IMG/VR virus record: IMGVR_UViG_3300033146_005322
Span: 1 to 21,567 of that record
Strand: one strand, 5' to 3'
Source of the DNA: a virus
Length of the DNA: 21,567 nucleotides
This document shows positions 14,636 to 21,567 of the stretch, piece after piece. Position numbers and translations under genes: made by a program. Numbering within the stretch: the first letter of the stretch is position 1; each line of letters starts with the position of its first letter. The notes under the pieces were generated by a model. It was not told the origin of the DNA, did no database searches, and saw only the letters and a list, made by a program, of their open reading frames with translations.

Positions 14636-16356
14636 CGGGAGATCCTTTTTCTAATCTGGTGTGTCATCATCATGAACCTTGAGGACGCGTCACGCTGGTC
14701 GGCCCCAGCCGCCACCCTCTTAGTAAACCACCCGAAGGCTTCGCGTAACAGCTCTCTGTCAGATTCGTCTTCGATTTCGGCGTCTAGGATAGCGTCTGCC
14801 TCGACAAGACCCCACAGCAGGGCGCCCGAACTGCCGCTGTCCGCAACCATTTCTACGAGGCGGCGGCCGAGGTCCTCCCCTCTGGAGGACGCCTTCTTTG
14901 TCGGCCCTGACGACTTGCCGAACTGGTTCTCGGGTTGCTGCTTGTTCTCTGCGGCCTTCATCTTCGCTTCTTCAACGGCCGCCGCCCTGGCCTGAGCGGT
15001 GTCCTTCTCTTGGGCCTTAGTCATCGCGTCGCGCCCAGAGGCGAGACGCGCTTCTGTTCGCGTGATGATGTTGCCGGCATAGAGCAGCATCAGGTGGTTC
15101 TCTTTCTTGATCTGCGCCTCGAGGTCGATCTCGTTCGGCTCTACTGTGACTACGTGCTCGTCTGCGAGGGGGTCAAACCTGAAGCCGCCCTCCAGCAGTA
15201 GCTCTCTGACCATCTCGAAGTTGACCATATCGAAGAACATCTTCTGGACGAACTTCACGTTGCCGATGGCGAGCTTGCTCATGTTCTCGGCGGTGGAGCG
15301 ATTCGCTGTATTTCCGTCGCCGTAGTCGAGGGCGGAGAGCCCCGAGCCAGCGATGATCCTCTTCGTGTAGTGCTCTACGATGCTCTCTGTGCGAAGCGCC
15401 CTGCTTTCGGCTCCGAGGGCCTTCACGCTATGACGCCAAGGAATGACGAGCATGCCGTCTACCGGCATCTCCTTAAGCTTCACCTCCGCATCGTCGATCT
15501 CGTCGTGGCCGTCCCTGTAGACCTCTGCCGGGTGATTGTCTGTCCCCACGGTATAGACGAAGAGCGGGAAGACGTGCTGGTAGATCAGGTTCTCGTTGTG
15601 CTCCTCGATGCGGCGGAGGGCGGCCACGTCGTCGGCTACGGGGAACCATGGTGGCGTCGGGGCGATGAAGTGCGGGCGCTTGTTGAGAGAGAAGACCACC
15701 ACGTCGCGCGGATCGAACTCCTTGGACCGCCCGTCGGGCATCCTGTGGGCCCACCTGACGACCTTGTTTCCTGCGCCGACCTTCACCATCATGTTGCCCG
15801 GTGAGGCCAGGAAGTACCCCGCCACAGGCTTCACGAGCGTCTTTCCATCCACCCTCAGTCGCCCGCCGGATGCGCTCAGACTGCGACTCTTGATGAGGAA
15901 GGCCATGTGATAGCGGAACATGGACCCGAGGACGCCAGCAAACAGGTCCGTGGTGGTCCTCTCTTGAGCAATCTCCAGCTGGCGAAATCGCTTCTTGATG
16001 TACTTGACCGTGGTCTTGTTTTGGCCGGAGAAGGACCATCCCTCCTTCACGGCGAGAGCCGTCTTCTTGAGGTTCGCCTGGAAGACGTAAGAGTCCACGT
16101 CCTCGATGGCGTCTAGCTCCTCGGTGTCGTACTCCAGTGGCCTGAATTCAGCGGCGACCTTTCTGCCGCGTCCATACAGCGGTGCGCCTGATATCAGCTG
16201 AAAAGTCTTGCTCTGCGGCAGGCCCCGGCTGACCAGGTCTTTCTGCATCAGCGCCTTCAGGGAGAACATCGCCGGCATGGCGGGCTTCTCCTCGGAGCGT
16301 GGCGGCGTGGAGGCTGCCTTCAGTGACACCTCTCTCCCATTAACGATCTCAGGCAT
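14626..16356 (-). CDS. Portal protein, 576 residues
   Basis: This protein forms the dodecameric ring at the packaging vertex through which DNA enters and leaves. Family-like features are the charged N-terminal clip region, AVKEGWSFSG, the helical stretch after it, a central YFLASPGNMMVKV block, DPRDVVVFSLNKRP, and a helix with VADDVAALRRIEEHNENLIYQ. Later come IIAGSGLSALDYGDGNTANRSTAE, the usual Gly/Asn-rich portal segment, and a long helical C-terminal part with an Ala/Lys/Glu/Gln-rich barrel-like helix. I place the start at an ATG six bases after GGGAG. It overlaps the preceding stop by eight bases (ATGCCTGA). An upstream in-frame TTG at 16374 has no good SD. It is followed by the protease gene, the common head gene order. 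Confidence 0.9.
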   Translation of the reverse strand: MPEIVNGREVSLKAASTPPRSEEKPAMPAMFSLKALMQKDLVSRGLPQSKTFQLISGAPLYGRGRKVAAEFRPLEYDTEELDAIEDVDSYVFQANLKKTALAVKEGWSFSGQNKTTVKYIKKRFRQLEIAQERTTTDLFAGVLGSMFRYHMAFLIKSRSLSASGGRLRVDGKTLVKPVAGYFLASPGNMMVKVGAGNKVVRWAHRMPDGRSKEFDPRDVVVFSLNKRPHFIAPTPPWFPVADDVAALRRIEEHNENLIYQHVFPLFVYTVGTDNHPAEVYRDGHDEIDDAEVKLKEMPVDGMLVIPWRHSVKALGAESRALRTESIVEHYTKRIIAGSGLSALDYGDGNTANRSTAENMSKLAIGNVKFVQKMFFDMVNFEMVRELLLEGGFRFDPLADEHVVTVEPNEIDLEAQIKKENHLMLLYAGNIITRTEARLASGRDAMTKAQEKDTAQARAAAVEEAKMKAAENKQQPENQFGKSSGPTKKASSRGEDLGRRLVEMVADSGSSGALLWGLVEADAILDAEIEDESDRELLREAFGWFTKRVAAGADQRDASSRFMMMTHQIRKRISRCQ

Positions 16357-18286
16357 CTGCGTCTCCCGGGGCAAGTTCAGGACACCTTAATGCCCCTGTT
16401 GGCTGCGAGTCCTCTTGGGCTTGATACTCGGACGGGTCGCTTTCTGCGACCGAGTCCGAGGTGGGGTCCTCATTCGACAGCGGCACCACAGAGGTGGTGA
16501 CGCGCGGGGCCATGCCGTTGGCACCTGGAGTCGGAGGCACCTTCCGCTCCATCATGCCCAGGACCATCTGAGCCACGTCCTGATCACAGAGGCTACGGAG
16601 CTGCCCCGTTCTCTTGAGCTTCTCTAGGGCCTTGAGGATAGAGATGATCTCGATGAGCTTCTGGATGTTCTCCATGAAGGTCATCCTCTTGGTCCCTATG
16701 CCCCACTCTAGGCCGAGCATGCGGATCAGCGACTGCTGGAGGCGGGCGAGGTGGCCCTCGACGTAGTTGACCATCCCCTCTGACATATCCTTGAGGAAGT
16801 CACCTATGGCCTCGCCCGCCGCGTCTAGAGCCTTCCCGGGTGCCTCGCTGACGGTGCGCTGGATGCTGTCGACCTCCTTGTTGAAGGCCGCAGCGCCCTT
16901 CCTGAAGGACTCCGGGAAGACGTCGTGGTGATAGACGTCTATCCCTGGGCGGCGCGTCTTGCCCCTGTCGATGTTCGACCCGGGCGTCCTGTACTCATCG
17001 CTGAGACTGGAGACCCCGTCTTGGTCGCCTCGCGACATGGCGGCGATAGAGTCGTCCAGGGCCTTCATCTCGGCGTCTGTAGCAGCGCTGAGCTCGGCTT
17101 CTATGTCGTCCCACCTCTTCTTCTTCGCCGCCGTTGGGTCTGCGTCGTAGTCAGCCTCGGCCCTCTTCGCCTTCTCTCTCAGTTCGCCTACCGTCGTCGG
17201 CCCGCCTTCGGAGCCGACCTTGTAGACCGTCTTGGCGGCGTGGACCCCGTAGGTGTCGTATTTGAGGCCGGCGAGGTTGGTGATGTTAGCCTGGATGGCG
17301 TCGATGATGCAGGTGATCGGGGCGATCAAGGCCTTCCAGAAAGCCAGCAGCCAGGCGTCTATTCCGCTGATATAGGGCCGCAGGATCTGCCCTAGGATGT
17401 CGCTAATCCCCGTGGCAATATTGAAGTCCATGAGCAGGAACAGCGAAGTGATCCATGCCGCCAGCATCGCTATTAGCTTCAGGATGTCAGAAGGGCAAAG
17501 ATCCTTGAACATCGCCAGGATGTTGCAGAGGTCAGCGATGGTCTTGCTGTTCTTGGGGCCAGAGAAGGCATCCAGCATGCGCTGGTACCACTCCCATCGC
17601 TGGTTCCAGTCTGCCGCCAGGAGATCTCTTAGCTTCTTCCATTCGAGCTTCGGGTCTGCGAACTTCTGCGTACAGAGGGGCACGCAGTCCGAGAAGTCCT
17701 TCAGCAGCCTCGTCCCCTTCTTGTTCTTCTGGTCCCTCCAGCTCAAGGCGAAGTATTCGTCGACCTCCGTATTAGAGAAGCCGAAGTGCGCGGTCCCTGA
17801 CCCCAGCACCGAGCTGGGGTCGTTCAATCCCCCCTGCCTTACGGTGAGAGTGGGGTTGGCGTCGCCCTCGCTCCACATTCCCACCTCGAAAAAGTCTCTC
17901 TCGAGGCCGCTGGTGAGGTCGTACTTCTCGTCTAGCTCCCTGTCGATCTCCGCCCACTCCTCCTCTTCTGTGGTCTCTCCGCCTGGGTCTGGGATCTGAT
18001 TCCCGCTGTCGTCTGTCAGGCCGAAGGTGGTGGTCGCATAGGGGGAGTCGTCGCTCTTGGTGCCTGGGCTCTTGGGTGATGCGTCACCCCTGGCGATGGC
18101 CTCCGCGCGCTTCCGGAAGGTCTCTATGGCGGCGATGTTGCGGCTGATGTCGCGGCTATACATCGCCTCGCCCGCGCGGATGGCCTGCGCTCCGTCCGCC
18201 GCCTCAGACGCCAGATGCTCCTCGTACGCCTCGATTATCAAGAATAGCGTCGAGCGTAGTCCTGCTGCGTGGGATTGGTTGATCAT
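16349..18286 (-). CDS. Large structural-region protein with hydrophobic helical core, 645 residues
   Basis: I do not recognise the family. The N-terminal 130 residues are mostly helical and acidic (EEEEWAEIDRELDEKY near 107-122). Residues about 266-342 are strongly hydrophobic with several possible transmembrane-like helices (LKLIAMLAAWITSLFLLM, AWLLAFWKALIAPITCIIDAI). Cys pairs occur at 201/205 and 254/264. Residues about 355-410 form a charged coiled coil, and amphipathic helices continue to about 600. The C-terminal 50 residues are disordered (Pro, Ser, Asp, Glu). The start ATGA overlaps the previous stop by four bases with little SD, so translation probably depends on coupling. The position directly upstream of the portal gene suggests a virion protein near the packaging or neck vertex, possibly ejected with the DNA or inserted in a membrane at infection. 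This is inference. Confidence 0.82.
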   Translation of the reverse strand: MINQSHAAGLRSTLFLIIEAYEEHLASEAADGAQAIRAGEAMYSRDISRNIAAIETFRKRAEAIARGDASPKSPGTKSDDSPYATTTFGLTDDSGNQIPDPGGETTEEEEWAEIDRELDEKYDLTSGLERDFFEVGMWSEGDANPTLTVRQGGLNDPSSVLGSGTAHFGFSNTEVDEYFALSWRDQKNKKGTRLLKDFSDCVPLCTQKFADPKLEWKKLRDLLAADWNQRWEWYQRMLDAFSGPKNSKTIADLCNILAMFKDLCPSDILKLIAMLAAWITSLFLLMDFNIATGISDILGQILRPYISGIDAWLLAFWKALIAPITCIIDAIQANITNLAGLKYDTYGVHAAKTVYKVGSEGGPTTVGELREKAKRAEADYDADPTAAKKKRWDDIEAELSAATDAEMKALDDSIAAMSRGDQDGVSSLSDEYRTPGSNIDRGKTRRPGIDVYHHDVFPESFRKGAAAFNKEVDSIQRTVSEAPGKALDAAGEAIGDFLKDMSEGMVNYVEGHLARLQQSLIRMLGLEWGIGTKRMTFMENIQKLIEIISILKALEKLKRTGQLRSLCDQDVAQMVLGMMERKVPPTPGANGMAPRVTTSVVPLSNEDPTSDSVAESDPSEYQAQEDSQPTGALRCPELAPGDADA

Positions 18287-18684
18287 AGCAGCGTCGGGTC
18301 AATGGGCGGCATGGCGATGATGTCTCCGGCTACACGCGAGGCTACGACGGCGACCCCGGAGCCTGTCGGCTGCGGCACTCCCCCTGGGACGATGAGGCCC
18401 TTGCCCACCGCGCTCGTTGGCCCGAACGGGGCTGATGGCGTCAGCACTACGATGGGCGGCCCCGTCGCCGCGCCGGAGACTGGATGCGTGTGGATCTGAA
18501 GCTGGAGCTTGAGAGCGTCTAGCTCTGCCTGCACCGAGATGAAGGCGGCCTTGATATCGTCGGTGTGCGAGAAGTCGTCCGTCATTGCCGGGTAGAGCCG
18601 CAAATAGAGCTTCCTGAGATGCTCCTTCATCACGTCCCCAGGAGACCTGACGAGCATCTTCATGACCGAGTCAGAGATGGACAC
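18283..18684 (-). CDS. Small phage protein with HTHP...TGPP motif, 133 residues
   Basis: The start is a GTG with GGAGG six bases upstream; it overlaps the end of the previous gene by 14 bases. The first 65 residues are helical (MKEHLRKLYLRLYP; IKAAFISVQAELDALKLQLQ). They are followed by HTHPVSGAATGPP near 65-77 and a Gly/Pro/Val-rich tail. HxH followed by TGPP-like sequence is seen in some phage baseplate or spike-associated proteins, where histidines can bind a metal ion, so this might be a spike or neck component. The evidence is only a short motif. The ending overlaps the ATG of the next gene (ATGA), indicating tight coupling. Confidence 0.78.
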   Translation of the reverse strand: MSISDSVMKMLVRSPGDVMKEHLRKLYLRLYPAMTDDFSHTDDIKAAFISVQAELDALKLQLQIHTHPVSGAATGPPIVVLTPSAPFGPTSAVGKGLIVPGGVPQPTGSGVAVVASRVAGDIIAMPPIDPTLL

Positions 18685-19117
18685 TGGCGTCCTCCGCTAT
18701 GACCATGGCGATCTCTCGCTCCATCTCAAGGGCGGCGAGGTACATCTTGTAGGTGATCTTGTCGTTGACGCCCCGGAAGAAGGTGGCGATCGCCTCTGCT
18801 AGATCAGGCCTTTGCATGGGGTCGAAGGTAAACGTCAGGTGTTCTCCGACTCTCTCCTTCAGGGCCGTTAAGAGCCCCAAATATCTCTCCCCGAGCTCCC
18901 TGTATCCGCCAGCCAGGTCCGCCGGAGTTACGTCTTCGGCGAACTCTCTGGGGCGAGGCGCGTCATTGGTAGAGCGGCTCATGTTTCCGGCTTTCTTTGC
19001 TTTGCCGGAAGAGACGCTCATGCCCTCAGTCAGGGACTCTTTTATCTCTGCGCTGACCGAGCTGACGGTGGCCCTAGAGGCCACGTTCACCTCGAGCGCT
19101 ATCAGTTTGCTAGACAA
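18671..19117 (-). CDS. Phage protein of unknown function, about 149 residues (TTG start)
   Basis: I place the start at a TTG seven bases after GGAG, which overlaps the previous stop by eight bases. This gives a sensible N-terminus (SSKLIALEVNVASR). The longer frame from 19162 would overlap the previous gene by 53 bases and begins with an Arg/Ser-rich stretch that looks out-of-frame. An ATG at 19021 is an alternative, but GAGG is too close to it. The N-terminal third is Ser- and Ala-rich. From about residue 60 it is mostly helical (LAGGYRELGERYLGLLTALKERV; DLAEAIATFFRGV; MYLAALEMEREIAMVIAE). The family is unrecognised. Small terminase-linked helical proteins of this size exist in many phages, but I cannot link it to one. 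Confidence 0.75.
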   Translation of the reverse strand: MSSKLIALEVNVASRATVSSVSAEIKESLTEGMSVSSGKAKKAGNMSRSTNDAPRPREFAEDVTPADLAGGYRELGERYLGLLTALKERVGEHLTFTFDPMQRPDLAEAIATFFRGVNDKITYKMYLAALEMEREIAMVIAEDASVHL

Positions 19118-19589
19118 TGTTCGACTCCGTGTAGTCGATCTCGATCGAGAAAAGAGCCGCACCGATCGGCGCGCCCTTTATTAGCTCAACGCTGACCCAG
19201 AACGGATAGTAGTTGGTATCAGGGGCCCCCAACGCCCCGAGGTCGGGCATCTGGCGATTCCTTGGCTGCCCCGCCGCTACCGGAGAGGTGATGGTCGAGG
19301 CCGAATTGTCGTTGGCCGAGCCCCAGTCGCTCTCAGAGGGTCGGCGCTGCCCCGACAGCAGCTTTATGACAAAGGGGGCACCGACGATGTCTGCCCCGAT
19401 TACGGTCGTCGGCTTCAGCGTGATGTCGTGATAGAAGCGAGCCACATCATCGTTGCGCAAGAACAGCTTTGTCTGCGACCGGCCGCCGCCTGGGGCCAAG
19501 AAGGCCTTGATCGGGTTGACGAGGGCGCTCATGGTCGCCTTTTCCATAGCCATCGTCTCGGGGTTCATGGAGTAGATATCGATGGCCAT
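19110..19589 (-). CDS. Phage protein of unknown function, 159 residues
   Basis: The start is an ATG at 19587-19589 with GGAGG eight bases upstream. A GTG nine bases earlier would overlap the SD and the terminase stop, so I reject it. The N-terminus (residues 1-30) is Met-rich. From about residue 30 to the end it is beta-rich (TKLFLRNDDVARFYHDITLKP, APFVIKLLSGQ, YYPFWVSVELIKG, AALFSIEIDY), suggesting a compact beta-sandwich structural domain with a flexible Ser/Asn/Gly/Pro segment near 85-115. No catalytic motif was seen. Its start codon sits five bases past the terminase stop with an SD hairpin between, so its translation is probably coupled to that of the terminase. The function is unknown. 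Confidence 0.8.
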   Translation of the reverse strand: MAIDIYSMNPETMAMEKATMSALVNPIKAFLAPGGGRSQTKLFLRNDDVARFYHDITLKPTTVIGADIVGAPFVIKLLSGQRRPSESDWGSANDNSASTITSPVAAGQPRNRQMPDLGALGAPDTNYYPFWVSVELIKGAPIGAALFSIEIDYTESNIV

Positions 19590-19602
19590 GGAGGTCACCT
19601 CC
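19590..19602 (-). promoter_or_regulatory. SD-stop-anti-SD hairpin linking terminase to the next gene
   Basis: The sense strand reads GGAGG TGA CCTCC directly followed by ATG. GGAGG is the SD of the 159-residue gene, TGA is the terminase stop codon (19597-19595) and forms the loop, and CCTCC is the complement. A perfect 5-bp stem would hide the SD until a ribosome ending the terminase opens it. This is an elegant coupling signal, but not tested. Confidence 0.6.
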
Positions 19603-21567
19603 TCTTGCGTGGGATTGAGCGGCTTACGGGGGCGCGGCCTCTGGCCCCTGACATCCCCCTGGTTCGCTGCGACTTTAACGTGCTCCGCCGTGTCTTACTA
19701 GACTGTCGTGTCTTGTTCGTTCTGGCCGCCGCTTCGTCTACCGGTATGAACCCCTGGGCGCCAAGCCCCTTGGTCTCCTGCCTATCCTCAAGCCTGAGCC
19801 TCTCCTTCGCCGTAGACGCCACCGACGTTATCTGGTTAGGCGACCTACGCTCCAACCCAGAAGGCGTGTTCATGAACTTGACCTTCTTGACGTAGGTTGG
19901 ATTGCCCATAGAAGAGAACTTCATGGTGAACGCAAACAAGGCCAGCACCATGGCGTCGAGCTTGTGGTCCTTCACCGCCTTGCTGACCGTCGTGTAGCTG
20001 ATGCGGTCGCCCGATGTGGATTTGACTACATAGCCTCGGAGTTGGCGCTCGAGCTCCTTGTCTGTCTTAGGGATGCGCAGCGCCCCTGCCTCCAGGAACC
20101 GCACGGCGTTATCCACCATCGCTGGCTTCGCCCAAACCTTCTGGACAGTGCCGTCGACTGGATGTCTGACCTCAATCTTGGAGCCCGAGTCTACGGCGCG
20201 CAGCGCCGACCTGAGCCTCGCCGCCTCGGTGCCGGCAGGGGCCTTGCTGCTGTGGTCTTCCAGCAGCTCTATCTGGGCGAAGCCGGCGCCTTTGTCTACG
20301 TAGAGGCTGTCCGGAGCCCAGTGCTCAAACATCTTCACCAGCTCAGCCAACGTATGCAGCTGTGTGTATTCGACGCGCGGGGCGGAGTAGGTGTCGACGA
20401 TGTAGTGGAGTGGCGTTGTGGCGTTCTTATTGAGGCCAATCACGCAGACCTCGGTGCCGTTGACCGGGTTCCAGTCCACGCCCATCATGTAGATCCAGCC
20501 CTTTTGCGGCTTGACGCGGCCGTACCGGTGCTCCCCGGTCATCGCTATTTCTATGTCGGAGGGCTTGAAGACGCCAAGGTCGGTCTCACCATACTGGGCG
20601 CAGTTGAACGTCCTTATCCCGCTGAGGAGAAGGTATGAGTGGTCGGCCGTATCAACGGTTATGTTGTACGTCTTTCTGCCGTCGACCCTTTTTCTTGCGT
20701 CTATCTTCAGCGCCAAGCCACCGTCGCTGGTCGATCTTGACTCAAGCCAATCCTCAAACCCCTCCACCGGGAGGTCAACGAGCCTCTTGGAGACTCGTCC
20801 ATACTTTGCTGTGCAGACCTGCCTGTACGTCAGCTCTGTGGCGGCCACGGCCGCTATATTGCCTTCCGCGTCGGCCACAGACCTTGCCTTTGCGAAGGGC
20901 TTCTTCTTCTCGAGGTGATGCAGTAAGACCTTGGTGTATGTGACCCACTTCCAGGCTAAGTTGGACTTTCGTTCTGCGTATCTATACCCGACGTTGGAAA
21001 AGAACCTCTGAGAGTTCTCTATGTCATTGTGGACATAGAGAATGTAGACCGTGTTCCGCCCTACTACCGAGCTCTTTACGACTGACGACACGCCGAGGTC
21101 CCTCAGCAGCCCTTTGAGCTCCCTGAAGAATCCGCTCCCATTTATCCCGACGCGCTTGCACATCGACAGGGCTACCGTCTTTGCTCGCCTAGTCCCCCTG
21201 TCGCCCACTCTTGGGGTCGAGCCCTTGGCTCCAAATAATGCAGCGACAAACTCCCTCTTCACCGCGAGGGTCCCGTTCGTTACAAACGACGGGACTGAGA
21301 ATCTCTGCTCTACCTTCTTGCCTCGCGCAACACCAAGCTCTATCAGCTCTTTTGCGATCCTAGTCGAGACCTGCACCGTGAACCTGTCCCCACCTACCTT
21401 CGCTAAGCTGCTCTCGCCCGGCGTCACCCGGTCATGTCTGACTGATCCTCGAAAAGACGGCCATAGCCTCTGTACGTCGAGCCGCAGCCGCTCCATGTCT
21501 TCGCCGGTGCCACTATCGAAGACAGCAAAAAACCTGACTGGATGCGAGTAGCCGCCCCCTAAGTTGT
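19595..21567 (-). CDS. terL: Terminase large subunit with intein, C-terminal part (5' end outside window)
   Basis: This is the motor-nuclease that cuts and packages phage DNA. The frame stays open to the right edge, so the ATG at 21496 is not the true start. Residue numbers below count from that ATG. Residues up to 298 belong to an intein. The C-extein begins at Cys299 (CAQYGETDLG) and holds an RNase H-like nuclease domain. Its likely metal-binding acids are Asp341 (MGVDWN), Asp401 (LYVDKGAG) and Asp514 (HKLDAMVLAL). The last 85 residues are basic and Ser/Arg/Lys-rich, perhaps a DNA- or portal-binding tail. The ATPase domain with Walker motifs would lie upstream, outside the window. The stop overlaps the SD hairpin of the next gene. 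Gene order with the portal and protease supports the call. Confidence 0.92.
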   Translation of the reverse strand, partial: NLGGGYSHPVRFFAVFDSGTGEDMERLRLDVQRLWPSFRGSVRHDRVTPGESSLAKVGGDRFTVQVSTRIAKELIELGVARGKKVEQRFSVPSFVTNGTLAVKREFVAALFGAKGSTPRVGDRGTRRAKTVALSMCKRVGINGSGFFRELKGLLRDLGVSSVVKSSVVGRNTVYILYVHNDIENSQRFFSNVGYRYAERKSNLAWKWVTYTKVLLHHLEKKKPFAKARSVADAEGNIAAVAATELTYRQVCTAKYGRVSKRLVDLPVEGFEDWLESRSTSDGGLALKIDARKRVDGRKTYNITVDTADHSYLLLSGIRTFNCAQYGETDLGVFKPSDIEIAMTGEHRYGRVKPQKGWIYMMGVDWNPVNGTEVCVIGLNKNATTPLHYIVDTYSAPRVEYTQLHTLAELVKMFEHWAPDSLYVDKGAGFAQIELLEDHSSKAPAGTEAARLRSALRAVDSGSKIEVRHPVDGTVQKVWAKPAMVDNAVRFLEAGALRIPKTDKELERQLRGYVVKSTSGDRISYTTVSKAVKDHKLDAMVLALFAFTMKFSSMGNPTYVKKVKFMNTPSGLERRSPNQITSVASTAKERLRLEDRQETKGLGAQGFIPVDEAAARTNKTRQSSKTRRSTLKSQRTRGMSGARGRAPVSRSIPRKRR
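20603..21567 (-). mobile_element. Intein with LAGLIDADG-type endonuclease domain, partial
   Basis: The C-terminal splicing blocks are clear: TYNITVDTADHSYLLLSG followed by IRTFN and then Cys as the first C-extein residue; splicing would cut between Asn298 and Cys299 (20603/20602). The penultimate residue is Phe, where most inteins have His. Upstream is a homing-endonuclease region: STRIAKELIELGV, then FVAALFGAKGS at 83-93 in the place of the second LAGLIDADG motif. Its catalytic acidic position is Lys. The region then continues FFRELKGLLRDLGV and FFSNVGYRYAERKS, as in two-motif DOD endonucleases. The first motif and the N-terminal splice site lie to the right of the window. It interrupts the terminase just before the nuclease domain. 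Confidence 0.88.

Noticed and set aside
14626-16374. TTG at 16374 as the portal start
   Set aside because: No suitable SD; the ATG six codons later has GGGAG six bases upstream and a typical eight-base overlap with the previous stop.
18671-19162. Start at 19162 for the 149-residue gene
   Set aside because: It would overlap the previous gene by 53 bases and adds an Arg/Ser-rich stretch; the TTG at 19117 has GGAG at good spacing.
19595-21496. ATG at 21496 as the start of a 633-residue protein
   Set aside because: The frame is open to the right edge of the window and the sequence upstream of the ATG continues intein-like; the protein is a truncated view of a longer terminase.

Overview
The window is a late structural region of a tailed double-stranded DNA phage (Caudoviricetes) or a prophage derived from one. 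It holds a terminase large subunit, a portal, a prohead protease, an HK97-fold major capsid protein, and a set of large modular appendage (fibre/spike) proteins. All convincing genes are on the minus strand and read from high to low coordinates. The DNA is GC-rich and Shine-Dalgarno (SD) sequences of the AGGAGG type are common, which fits a bacterial host. I cannot name the host. No integrase, repressor, lysis or replication gene is visible.

Head module, about 21567 to 10307: the C-terminal part of a terminase large subunit interrupted by an intein (the 5' end lies outside the window); three small genes of unknown role; a 645-residue protein with a hydrophobic helical core; the portal; a prohead protease fused to a scaffold-like coiled coil through a Glu-Pro linker; a 385-residue protein that may decorate the head; and the major capsid protein. 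The genes from the terminase to the protease are tightly packed. The stretch from the terminase to the 149-residue gene and from the 133-residue gene onward uses stop/start overlaps or near overlaps, so translational coupling is likely. A probable intrinsic terminator follows the capsid gene.

Appendage module, about 10209 to 475: a 158-residue protein; three related beta-rich proteins (268, 346 and 348 residues); a 1286-residue modular spike with an N-terminal domain shared with the 346 and 348 proteins, a beta-helix, a LamG-like domain and a C-terminal domain; a 401-residue protein that is a free-standing paralogue of that C-terminal domain; and a 193-residue protein of unknown role. A 13-base motif recurs in three of the gaps.

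The least ordinary content is non-coding. Directly after the stop codons of the 1286- and 401-residue genes lie arrays of three tandem hairpins. One array shows compensatory base changes between its copies, and the other ends in a T tract. The left 453 bases hold two copies of a highly structured element of about 235 bases. Most differences between its copies that fall in stems keep pairing only if the element is read as plus-strand RNA, opposite to every gene here. These RNA-like elements are the best candidates for something undescribed.
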